NCBI GenBank assembly: GCA_964642545.1
Contig: CAZXQU010000097.1
Coordinates: 1 to 8,058 of the forward strand
Source of the DNA: QYOJ01 sp964642545
GTDB lineage: Bacteria > Bacteroidota > Bacteroidia > Bacteroidales > FEN-979
DNA length: 8,058 bases
Direction of reading: 5' to 3'
Shown: positions 1-6,732 of the stretch, in pieces
Position numbering within the stretch: position 1 is the first letter of the stretch
How the letters are laid out: each line of letters begins with the position of its first letter
The notes under the pieces: generated by a model
What the model was told of the DNA's origin: nothing
Database searches by the model: none
The model's input: only the letters and a program-made list of their open reading frames with translations
Position numbers and translations under genes: made by a program

Positions 1-53
1 TATTGAAGAAATATGAAATTGCTGGCATCAAGAATTTTTTCCTCTGTTGTCAT
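1..53 (-). CDS. Probable TetR/AcrR-family regulator, N-terminal fragment at window edge
   Basis: On the minus strand an ATG at 53-51 opens a frame that runs off the left edge of the window, reading MTTEEKILDASNFIFLQ. The pattern E-x-K-I-L-D-A-x-x-x-x-F is the usual beginning of helix 1 in the DNA-binding domain of TetR/AcrR repressors. An in-frame ATG three codons upstream (62-60) is an alternative start; neither has a convincing Shine-Dalgarno sequence. It begins 45 bases after the stop of the displaced PAP2 tail, so it was probably the native downstream neighbour of that lost gene. Only 17 residues are visible, too few for more than a family-level suggestion; ligand and targets cannot be inferred. 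Confidence 0.55.
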   Translation of the reverse strand, partial: MTTEEKILDASNFIFLQ

Positions 54-98
54 AACCTGCATGTATATCACAATAAAAAAACTAAAGTAAGATCGTTA

Positions 99-182
99 TC
101 AACGGCTTATAATTCGCAGATACCGGCTAATAAAGATATTATATATCCGTTGCTTCATGAAAACCACTTCGTAGAAAAAGAT
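99..182 (-). pseudogene. Displaced 3' end of a PAP2-family gene (paralogous tail)
   Basis: Read on the minus strand, this stretch encodes 27 residues plus a TGA stop, beginning IFFYEVVFMKQRIY. It aligns without gaps to the last 27 residues of the intact PAP2 protein encoded at 6733-7674, with 23 of 27 residues identical. At the DNA level 71 of 84 positions match: the first 33 bases in gene direction are identical, and all 13 differences fall nearer the stop. Eight of the 13 are silent, so the tail diverged while still part of a working gene. Similarity stops abruptly above position 182, and no other PAP2 sequence lies nearby. A fortuitous ATG at 200-198 would give a 33-residue peptide in this frame, but a 3'-end remnant is the better reading. 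Confidence 0.9.
139..182. repeat. Direct repeat copy 1 (PAP2 3'-end core, att-like)
   Basis: This 44-base stretch matches 6773-6816 in the same orientation with one mismatch (g149 versus t6783). The part at 150-182 is a perfect 33-base match containing gaaaaccacttcgtag. The two copies bracket about 6.6 kb. Right of this copy the sequence is an RND transporter remnant unrelated to PAP2. Left of it the sequence is a diverged PAP2 tail. This is the topology expected of one end of a segment inserted at the 3' end of the PAP2 gene. Confidence 0.85.
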
Positions 183-196
183 TCTTATTAATGGTT

Positions 197-334
197 TCAT
201 TTTATTTTATTTATTTTATTGAATTTTTCTTTCATATTATCTACTGCACGAAATACCGATGGAACCAGATAAACCATCAGTATAAGTGATGACAGTAGTC
301 AGCCGATGTTGACCCATGCCAGTCCGTTTTTGAT
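197..334 (-). pseudogene. Decayed 3' end of an RND (AcrB/HAE1-type) efflux transporter gene
   Basis: On the minus strand this encodes IKNGLAWVNIG, an in-frame TGA at 301-299, then LLSSLILMVYLVPSVF and a charged tail (roughly RAVDNMKEKFNKINKIK) before TGA at 199-197. The arrangement matches the last transmembrane helix of RND pumps, where a segment like GLAWVIIGGLLSS is followed by a hydrophobic run ending in LVPVxY and a short cytoplasmic tail. The internal TGA sits exactly where the second Gly of the family's IGG is expected, so a single GGA-to-TGA change would explain it. A further stop (337-335) lies immediately upstream, and the rest of the roughly 1,000-residue transporter is absent. It is a dead fragment, recognised by family pattern only. 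The downstream A/T-rich tail merges directly into the PAP2 remnant. Confidence 0.7.
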
Positions 335-337
335 TCA

Positions 338-386
338 AGCCCAGGCGGAGCGACGCGGTGGTCTTACCCAGCACGATTTTCAATCA
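338..386. other. GC-rich intergenic block of unknown nature
   Basis: Between the RND remnant and the hairpin lies a short block with a GC-rich core; 17 of 21 bases at 340-360 are G or C, while the sequence around it is AT-rich. No frame across it resembles a protein I recognise, and I see no clean palindrome inside it. It could be part of a dispersed intergenic repeat or the edge of a recombination junction; I cannot decide from one copy. Confidence 0.3.
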
Positions 387-406
387 GCTACTTTCCAGAA
401 AGTAGC
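387..406 (-). terminator. Perfect hairpin downstream of the operon, possible terminator or repeat end
   Basis: The sequence gctactttc, two bases, gaaagtagc forms a perfect 9-base inverted repeat (equivalently an 8-base stem with a four-base loop). It begins 11 bases beyond the TGA of the kinase-barrel gene in the direction of transcription. The position suits transcription termination or 3'-end protection of the operon mRNA. No run of T follows it on the minus strand, so it is not a standard intrinsic terminator. The end of a small repeat element is an alternative. Confidence 0.45.
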
Positions 407-416
407 ACCCAACAAG

Positions 417-3158
417 TCAAAATAAGAAACCAAACCGTACGGAAATGAGTCCGTTTTTTTCATCCTGAGATCTTTCGTATAAAAAATTCAAAATCCCCAT
501 TCCAAACGGCGAAAACCAAATACCTCCGCCGTAACCGTGATGCCATCTTCTGGATTTTTCATTTTGATACCAAACTCTGCCAACATCATTGAACAGAAGA
601 ATTCCGAAATGTCCTTTCGAAACATAACTCTTGATTTGCAGCAACTTGATTCTGATTTCTGTATTCTGGTAAAAAGAAGCATCCCCTGAAAAACGGGTAT
701 CACGGAAACCCCGCAGGTTATCTTTACCGCCAAGGCTGTTTGCCTGAAAAAATTCATAACTGCCAACATTTACACCTCCACCTGCCCTCAACCCAACAAC
801 AAAATTGAATGGTTGTCTGAAACTCAAAAAGAATGAAGATTCTGATGAAAGGTGAACAAAAGAGTGTTGGGGATCATGCATTTTAAAGAACGATTTCAAT
901 TCGGTGCCCCAATGAAAGCCACGGGTGGGAAAGATTTCGTTATCCCTGCTATCCCATGTAAAACCAGTGTTAATGCCTGTGAATTCCATGCGTTGACAGA
1001 TACCTGAATCCAACCCGTTGATTGTAAAATCGGAAATATATCTTCCTTCTGTATTCTCAACCTGAATATTCTGATAAAACAATCCCGCAGACAGTTCTCC
1101 ATGGCGGCCGAACGCTTTAACCAGTTGCGGATTTATAAAAACCTGCCCTATCCTCACACGATTATAATCCTTATCGACGGTATCCCTGACTGTTTCATTG
1201 CCCATTCCGAAGTAGTTTTGCGAATATTTCGGATCCCTGAAGTCAAAATACATTTTGAAATTCAGATCTTTATACACATCAGTGAAAGTTCCGGTATACT
1301 TAAATTCCAACGCTTTTGTCGCGAAGGAATAGTTAAATACCACTTTATGCTGACTGGCAAAAGGTTCTTTCATAAACCCGTGAGTTTTCCACAAGGCGCC
1401 TGCGCCCATAAAGATGCCATCGTCGGTGTTGTAACCTGCAAGCAGCAGCGGGAAGAATTTATTATAATCAAAAGCGCCGTAACGATATACGAATTTCGCG
1501 GGATCGTTGGTTGTAATTGATCGCGTTTCTTTTCCTGAAATGGATGTATAACCATTTTTCACATCGTAAATGATTGTCTTACGGGATATTCCCTTCACAT
1601 GTGAGCTGTCCAGAATCTGATCTTCTCCATTTTCTCCAATAATTCTCACCTTCAATCCCTTATTGACCAGCCCGGTAATCCGGAACTCATCGTTCCCTTT
1701 TCGTCCATAAAGCCGGATTTCATGGGTTCGTTCGTGATCAAATGTTCGTTGATAACAGGGAGCGGAAAGGCTGCCGTTTTTAGCTTTGCTGAAAACTGTG
1801 ACTTTTGTTTGATTATCGTTAATTCTTTCTACCAAAAAAATATCGGGTTCATCTGTTCCGATAATGTCAACTTTGCTGTTTATAATGTTAAAATAGGATA
1901 CCGCCGATTGTGTTAAATCATCCCGTCTGGATTTTAATTTAGCAATGATTTGATTCCCGTTTATTGCTGCAATCTGTTCAGGCATATCATGAATTGCATT
2001 CACAATGACACTATCTGAAATTTTACTCCTCAGATAATCAGCAGTCTTTACCCATTCTTCCAAAGACATTTCGTTCAATAATCTCCTGTCAAGATGCCTT
2101 GCCTGATAATTCAAGCCTTTCAAATCTTTTACATGATAGTCCAATCCCTGCATCTTTCTCAAAAATGGAGGTTTAGACGATAACCGAATCAAAAAACCTT
2201 CGCTTACATAAAATGCCATATCCCTGTCCCTGGGAATTGCCCTGTAGATCGTTTTTCCATTTTCCTTAAATGTGGCCCACCGCCATTGATCTTCATGCCT
2301 ATCCCAGTCGCTGATCAGCATATCAACCAACCGGGATCTGAGGAAATGCTCCTGGTCCATGACATGATCAGGATCTTGCTTAATTTTATCCATCATTTCA
2401 TCAGTGCTAACAATTTTTTTTGACTGTCCGAAGCTTAATACATCATCTCTGTTTCCTTCAGGTCTCTCTTCAAACAGATAAAGTCCCTCCTTTACATAAT
2501 CAAGGTATTCGCCCAGGAGTGGGTCCTTTGGAAGATAGACAACCCTGGGATTTGTATGAAAAATCCCTGCAGCATCGGCAATCCCGGGTACGGCAATAGC
2601 AGCCCATGGCAAAGAGGCTGACATCTGGTCATTCACCACATCTTCAGCCATTCCCATCCGGATACTTTCAGGAATTACATTTGAAACATCTTTCTCCAAT
2701 GAACGAAGCACCCACTCTTTTCCATTCCGGTCTTGTAACCGGAGAGATGCTGTTTGATCGCCGCCGCCTCGTTTTAATACCTTGAGACCTCCTTTTTCAT
2801 TCGCGAGATCAAACACGGATACAGTTACAGGTGTTATCCATTCCTGTCGGTAATTTTTGCCAAATAGAGCCTTTTTAACCTTGCCTGCCTGAAATACTTC
2901 TCCATCAAGATGCACGGTCACCAAACTGTCAACCCAATCTGTCCCGAGAAAGTCATCGCCATTTTTTAAAAAATTGAGTCGTACAAAACAAGATTTTTTA
3001 GTGTCTCCGATCTGGAAGTCTGAATACAATAATAATGAAGTATCTTGTGGAATGATTCCATCGTCCTGGTGGCTGGAATTGTGGTACAACGGCTCATAAC
3101 TTGTGCCGGAGGAGACAATCCCTGAAAGCAACAGTGCGAAAAGAACCGTTGGGCTCAT
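417..3158 (-). CDS. Outer-membrane protein: atypical CotH/Fam20-like kinase module fused to an Omp85 (BamA/TamA-type) barrel
   Basis: This 913-residue protein has a hydrophobic signal-like start (residues 1-20, unusually without a basic N-terminus). Residues about 125-325 show a kinase-like order of motifs: a glycine-rich loop (KRGGGDQTASLRL, 129-141), a beta3-like WVLRSL (149-154), a hinge-like LFEERPEGN (228-236), a catalytic-loop-like SDWDRHEDQWRW (283-294) and a metal-binding-like IPRDRDMAF (308-316). The DxDRH and PRDxDxAF patterns recall CotH and Fam20C-type secreted kinases. Glycine/aspartate-rich turns follow around 490-540 (YGRKGNDEF, IGENGEDQIL). The Omp85 barrel occupies about 580-913, with the lid-loop LRGF at 815-818 and a C-terminal strand ending in Phe, as outer-membrane insertion requires. 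No POTRA domains are evident. The start is the first ATG after a stop and overlaps the preceding gene in TGATG, implying translational coupling. Kinase activity is inference; a degenerate binding fold is possible. Confidence 0.85.
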   Translation of the reverse strand: MSPTVLFALLLSGIVSSGTSYEPLYHNSSHQDDGIIPQDTSLLLYSDFQIGDTKKSCFVRLNFLKNGDDFLGTDWVDSLVTVHLDGEVFQAGKVKKALFGKNYRQEWITPVTVSVFDLANEKGGLKVLKRGGGDQTASLRLQDRNGKEWVLRSLEKDVSNVIPESIRMGMAEDVVNDQMSASLPWAAIAVPGIADAAGIFHTNPRVVYLPKDPLLGEYLDYVKEGLYLFEERPEGNRDDVLSFGQSKKIVSTDEMMDKIKQDPDHVMDQEHFLRSRLVDMLISDWDRHEDQWRWATFKENGKTIYRAIPRDRDMAFYVSEGFLIRLSSKPPFLRKMQGLDYHVKDLKGLNYQARHLDRRLLNEMSLEEWVKTADYLRSKISDSVIVNAIHDMPEQIAAINGNQIIAKLKSRRDDLTQSAVSYFNIINSKVDIIGTDEPDIFLVERINDNQTKVTVFSKAKNGSLSAPCYQRTFDHERTHEIRLYGRKGNDEFRITGLVNKGLKVRIIGENGEDQILDSSHVKGISRKTIIYDVKNGYTSISGKETRSITTNDPAKFVYRYGAFDYNKFFPLLLAGYNTDDGIFMGAGALWKTHGFMKEPFASQHKVVFNYSFATKALEFKYTGTFTDVYKDLNFKMYFDFRDPKYSQNYFGMGNETVRDTVDKDYNRVRIGQVFINPQLVKAFGRHGELSAGLFYQNIQVENTEGRYISDFTINGLDSGICQRMEFTGINTGFTWDSRDNEIFPTRGFHWGTELKSFFKMHDPQHSFVHLSSESSFFLSFRQPFNFVVGLRAGGGVNVGSYEFFQANSLGGKDNLRGFRDTRFSGDASFYQNTEIRIKLLQIKSYVSKGHFGILLFNDVGRVWYQNEKSRRWHHGYGGGIWFSPFGMGILNFLYERSQDEKNGLISVRFGFLF

Positions 3159-4138
3159 CAGTGAATATATTTAAATTTTAAAATATTTCCCCTTCCTCCA
3201 TCGCCCTCATTGGAAATATAGAGATCGCCCTCCGGAGAAAAACAGATTCCTTCAGGTTGTCTGAATATCTTGGGATCCAATTGACTGACCGAACGTATTT
3301 TCCCGTTTCGATCAAGAACCAGAAGAAGTTTCCCAATGTGAGATATGATATAGATGTCGTTCACAACAGGGTGAATGGCAATGCCGGATGGTTGGAAACT
3401 CCAGTCTTCTCCCAGCAGCTTTAATCCTTTGCCCAGTTTGACCGATTGCATTCGAATCCAGCTGGATTTTTCCATGACAGAGAGTCTGTCCGGATCAACC
3501 AGGAATAGAGGGTTGTTCGAAAGTTTTTCCCCGGACAGATCAAACCGGTAGACCGCCTTATATCCGTTGTTATTGGCATCCGTGCTAAGGGATGATGAAC
3601 CTTTACAGACAATCCACAAAGAGTATGTTGAGCTGTCAAAGACTAATCCTTCTGCATCGTTTCTATAAGAAAGGGATGTAGATATTTTCCTCACTCTCCT
3701 GTAAGGGTTGGTGAAATCTTCAACCCTGAAAATTACCCCATCGGAACGAAGCACATATGCTGTATCTCCAACAACAGCAATATCTTCATAGTCTCCGCTG
3801 TTGCCAAATTTACACGTTGAAGCAATCTTTTTGCTTTTCACATCATAGAGATAGATAAAACCTTTTTCATCCTGAATGCATGCTATTTTGTCGGGACTGT
3901 AATAAGAAATTCCGGAAATTTCGGTCAGGCATCCCGGTAATATATATTTGGCTGAGGGCGCCCCAAGATCATATGGAATAAGGCCGGCCATGTCAAGGCT
4001 TGCATCTGTTACGGCCCCAGGGGAAAAGGAATTACCGGTTGTTCCTGTGTCACGTTCCTGATTAGTGCAGGAAATGACCATCAGGAACAAAACCAACGAT
4101 CTGAGTATTGCCTTGCCGTTTAGCCTAAACTCTTCCAT
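3158..4138 (-). CDS. YjiK/SdiA-regulated-type beta-propeller lipoprotein
   Basis: The 326-residue product begins with a lipoprotein signal: a basic n-region, hydrophobic LRSLVLFLMVIS and Cys24 in a VISC lipobox. Mature sequence begins CTNQERD, so export to the outer membrane is plausible. The rest reads as repeated propeller blades. SGISYYSPDKIACIQDEKG, GDYEDIAVVGDTAYVLRSDG, EGLVFDSSTYSLWIVCKG and QPSGIAIHP match the pattern of SdiA-regulated (YjiK) proteins, and a closing QPEGICFSPEGDLYISNEGD is typical of this and of esterase-like phytase propellers. No catalytic residue can be assigned. The gene follows the HD-PycTM gene after 67 bases, the widest gap in the row, and its stop overlaps the start of the kinase-barrel gene, so the two envelope proteins are probably made together and may be partners. 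A ligand-sensing or scaffold role is inference. Confidence 0.8.
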   Translation of the reverse strand: MEEFRLNGKAILRSLVLFLMVISCTNQERDTGTTGNSFSPGAVTDASLDMAGLIPYDLGAPSAKYILPGCLTEISGISYYSPDKIACIQDEKGFIYLYDVKSKKIASTCKFGNSGDYEDIAVVGDTAYVLRSDGVIFRVEDFTNPYRRVRKISTSLSYRNDAEGLVFDSSTYSLWIVCKGSSSLSTDANNNGYKAVYRFDLSGEKLSNNPLFLVDPDRLSVMEKSSWIRMQSVKLGKGLKLLGEDWSFQPSGIAIHPVVNDIYIISHIGKLLLVLDRNGKIRSVSQLDPKIFRQPEGICFSPEGDLYISNEGDGGRGNILKFKYIH

Positions 4139-4144
4139 TTGGTT

Positions 4145-4174
4145 GAACTATAAATAGTTATATATCTAATCAAA
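4145..4174 (-). promoter_or_regulatory. Weak candidate Bacteroidota-type promoter before the lipoprotein gene
   Basis: In the 67-base gap before the lipoprotein ATG, the minus strand reads TTTG (4174-4171), 18 bases, then TATAGTTC (4152-4145). This loosely resembles the Bacteroidota -33 TTTG and -7 TAnnTTTG elements, but the -7 box has two mismatches. It lies only 7 bases from the start codon, leaving almost no leader. It could give the lipoprotein and kinase-barrel genes separate expression; chance in AT-rich DNA is about as likely. Confidence 0.2.
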
Positions 4175-4205
4175 GGATATTACAGTGATCATATGGCTAT
4201 CCCGA

Positions 4206-5390
4206 CTATAAATGAATGAAAACCAGGATAAATATTCCGACTGAAATAATTAACCCGAACATAAACACATTATATGCGGCACGCAGCAGCTTGTATTTTC
4301 GGGCAAGTACCTTACCAAGAAAAAACTGGTCCTTTATCATAGTGGAATAGAGGTATTTATCGTTGTTGATCATCTCTTTGATGGCCCACTCATAATCTTC
4401 AACCTCCATGTTGTAGAAACTTCCGAAAAACAGCAGATTTACCTTCATCTGTTCAATATCCTCCTTCGTGAATTTTCCGCCGGAAATATGAGGCCTGGTA
4501 GAAAGGATAGCAAGAACAATGGTGGTCAGACTGAAAACAAGAAATACAATTGTTGGGAAAATGATCTCGGGTGTTTCTTCGAATTTTCTGATTAAAAAAG
4601 CAATCCCCAGAGAGATGATTATCCCATTCAGGGAGATCAGGATATTGGACTTGTTATCTGCAATAGAACTCAGGTTTATCTGGTTCCGTGCAGTCATCCT
4701 GAACATCGAATCAACTCCCCGGGAATAACCTGTAGCTTTTTCACTTTTGGTCGCATTCTGATAAGAACCCGGTTTTTTCTTTTTTTGCCGGCGAAGAATA
4801 CCCTTCCTCAATAATTCGAGATTCTTCTCTTTCAGTACAGCACAATGCTCCTGACAATAGGTTGTATGATAGGCGTGTTTCTGGAAAATATCCAGTGAAA
4901 CTTCTGCATATTCCTGTTTCTTTAAAGGATTGACTCCGGTCTTTTTCCATTCCTGTCTTAATAGTTCACTTATCTCAAAATACCTGCGATCAGCGAGGTG
5001 CATGAAGTCGGCATCGCAAAGAGCCGCTCCGATCTTATTGGCAGGCTTATGAGCAATTTCCGTTGCCCTGATGGCATCCTGTATAAGACGGATGCTTTCC
5101 TGATCAATTTTTTTGGCATTCAGGAAATCGTTGGCCATTTGAGCGCTGATTTCTTCATGCCCTTTGTATTGACTTATATATCCCACATCGTGGAACCAGG
5201 CTGCTATTATCAAAATGCTCAGCTCATCCTCGCTGAAGCTTTCTTTTCTGCCTATCTTTTCGGCATTTAATACGACCTCACTGGTATGGTCGATCGTATG
5301 GTAAACCAAACCTGCCGGTAGTTCTTTTGTCAGAAGTTTGCTAACATGTTGCTTCACTTCTCTGATTGTTGCTGAGTCTATCTTTTTCAT
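4206..5390 (-). CDS. HD-domain phosphohydrolase fused to a Pycsar-type (PycTM, ex-DUF5706) membrane effector domain
   Basis: The 394-residue protein has two parts. Residues about 25-195 are an HD phosphohydrolase domain: YHTIDHT (H35), AWFHDVG (H67-D68), GHEE (H78) and LCDADFMHLAD (D126/D128) supply the metal-binding set, so it looks catalytically intact. After a basic linker (about 200-225) the C-terminal part has the PycTM-family pattern: a membrane-proximal FRMTARNQINLSSIADNK (230-247), TM1 about 250-267, TM2 about 277-296 ending in LSTRP, a soluble helical stretch with FFGSFYNM and EYEW-like DYEWAIKEM, then a conserved VLARKYKLLRAAYNVFMFG leading into TM3 (about 372-393). The family is named for effectors of the cCMP/cUMP Pycsar anti-phage system, in which activation impairs the inner membrane. 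It follows the cyclase gene by 33 bases with AAGG seven bases before the ATG. A cyclic nucleotide as its ligand is inferred; HD activity could instead remove the signal. Confidence 0.85.
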   Translation of the reverse strand: MKKIDSATIREVKQHVSKLLTKELPAGLVYHTIDHTSEVVLNAEKIGRKESFSEDELSILIIAAWFHDVGYISQYKGHEEISAQMANDFLNAKKIDQESIRLIQDAIRATEIAHKPANKIGAALCDADFMHLADRRYFEISELLRQEWKKTGVNPLKKQEYAEVSLDIFQKHAYHTTYCQEHCAVLKEKNLELLRKGILRRQKKKKPGSYQNATKSEKATGYSRGVDSMFRMTARNQINLSSIADNKSNILISLNGIIISLGIAFLIRKFEETPEIIFPTIVFLVFSLTTIVLAILSTRPHISGGKFTKEDIEQMKVNLLFFGSFYNMEVEDYEWAIKEMINNDKYLYSTMIKDQFFLGKVLARKYKLLRAAYNVFMFGLIISVGIFILVFIHL

Positions 5391-5423
5391 TGTTAAACCT
5401 TGGCTTAAACTTAAATTACTTTT

Positions 5424-6719
5424 TTATGCAAGTCCGTATATTGAAATAGGAAGTTCCCTGCCCTTGACCATTACCGGGCCAATTGGAGATAACTGTTTCC
5501 GTGTTTTATCATCTAATTGAAAAAATACTTCTTCTGACATGAGCAAGTCAGATTTGTATTGTTTCGTTAACTGCTCAATCCTCGATGCAAGGATTACCAC
5601 ACTCCCCGTGATGGAATATTGTTTCCGCATCGTGGATCCAATATTACCGGTAACGGCTACTCCGTAATGCAGTCCGATCCCGATGCGTGATGGATCAATG
5701 TGGCCATTTTGGGAATCGAAATCAGTTTTATTAATAATCTCAATAGCTGACTGAACGGCATTCATACAGATATTTCCGTGTGATATTGGCGCTCCGAAGG
5801 TGGCCATAAACCCATCGCCAAGAAATTGGTTGATGATGCCATGATGAGATTGAACAATTTCAATCATAAAACCAAAAAGGGAATTCAAATAGGCTACCAC
5901 CGCTTCAGGCTCTTTGTGTTCGACAAAAGGGGTGAAATTCCGGATATCAAGAAACATCACACATACTTTTTTTCTCGTTCCTTTTAATTCAGTCGGGTTT
6001 TTCAGGATCTCATTTGCGATTTGCTGCGAGATTTGCTGACCAAATAAATCAATGACCTCATTTTTTTCTGCTAAGTAATTAAAGGAAATTCTCATCTTCT
6101 TTTTTGTCAGATCAGCTACAAATCCTGCAGCAATGCCAGCGATAATCATGATTAAGCCCTGGCCCAGATACTGGATTGGAGTCACCGACAACAAAAGGTT
6201 GCCGGTGTTATCTAATTTCATCGAACAAAGTATGGATATCAGCAGATATTCTGTAGCTGCCACAACACCTGTGAATATCGGCAACCTATAATCGATCCTG
6301 AGGGTTGATAGGATGATAAAGATAAAATAGGTCAAAACCGCTGGTGAATGTAGAATAATCGTCTGTTTTGAACTAATGATGATAAAGACGAGAAGGAGTG
6401 ATAACAGCGTAACCTCTGAAAAAACTTTAACGTAGGCTGAAATCTTCATCAAGGGTTCGGGATATTTCGTGTGTTTTCTGATTAAAAAATGGGTGATTGT
6501 TTCATGGGCAATGATGATGACAACAAAGATTAAAATTGCAAAAATTGATAGATTTGTTTGAAACAAGCTCCGGTACTGATCACTGAATGACAGGTAAATC
6601 AATAGAAGGGAAATGCCTTCAAATGCAAGCAGTCCTATCAGGATGGCAGCCCTGATCCGTTTGCTTTTTTCAATTTCAATGTAAAATTGCTGTTCAAATT
6701 GATTTTCTACGTGCATCAC
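5424..6719 (-). CDS. Membrane-anchored class III nucleotide cyclase with atypical base-selecting residues
   Basis: The 431-residue protein has an N-terminal membrane region of about six helices (about 24-45, 57-80, 101-116, 121-140, 147-165, 185-203). A linker/transducer helix follows (about 206-245, with LFGQQISQQIANEIL), then a class III cyclase catalytic domain (about 250-420). Both metal-binding aspartates are present: D258 in FLDIRNFTPF and D302 in FLGDGFMATFG. R380 in LASRIE is also kept. The position that is Lys in adenylate cyclases is Gln298 (NQFLGDG). The usual GDxVN is GSVVI, so the second base-selecting residue is Ser373 and the transition-state Asn is Ile376. Product identity (cAMP, cGMP, cCMP, cUMP) therefore cannot be read off. 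The start is GTG at 6719 or the directly following ATG at 6716, with no Shine-Dalgarno. Its pairing with the HD-PycTM gene suggests a Pycsar-like unit; a general signalling cyclase is the alternative. Confidence 0.88.
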   Translation of the reverse strand: MMHVENQFEQQFYIEIEKSKRIRAAILIGLLAFEGISLLLIYLSFSDQYRSLFQTNLSIFAILIFVVIIIAHETITHFLIRKHTKYPEPLMKISAYVKVFSEVTLLSLLLVFIIISSKQTIILHSPAVLTYFIFIILSTLRIDYRLPIFTGVVAATEYLLISILCSMKLDNTGNLLLSVTPIQYLGQGLIMIIAGIAAGFVADLTKKKMRISFNYLAEKNEVIDLFGQQISQQIANEILKNPTELKGTRKKVCVMFLDIRNFTPFVEHKEPEAVVAYLNSLFGFMIEIVQSHHGIINQFLGDGFMATFGAPISHGNICMNAVQSAIEIINKTDFDSQNGHIDPSRIGIGLHYGVAVTGNIGSTMRKQYSITGSVVILASRIEQLTKQYKSDLLMSEEVFFQLDDKTRKQLSPIGPVMVKGRELPISIYGLA

Positions 6720-6732
6720 TTTGGGGGTTTAA

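Noticed and set aside
3..191. Plus-strand open frame of 62 codons at the left edge
   Set aside because: It runs antisense through the TetR start and the PAP2 tail, both of which have recognisable protein matches on the minus strand; its own translation resembles nothing.
197..334. TGA recoding (selenocysteine or alternative code) in the RND-like frame
   Set aside because: TGA ends other genes here, the fragment lacks the rest of the transporter, and a further stop lies just upstream, so decay is simpler.
1101..1520. Plus-strand open frame of 139 codons
   Set aside because: It is antisense to the Omp85 barrel coding region, which has clear family motifs and codon structure; this frame has no recognisable domain or start signal.
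4206..6719. Calling this a confirmed Pycsar anti-phage defence locus
   Set aside because: The effector-domain pattern and adjacency support a Pycsar-like unit, but the cyclase topology and HD fusion differ from characterised systems and no other defence gene is in the window.
195..6732. Declaring the bracketed segment a complete integrative element
   Set aside because: There is no integrase, recombinase, transfer gene or transposase inside, and the repeats are imperfect outside the core; only the junction topology supports insertion.
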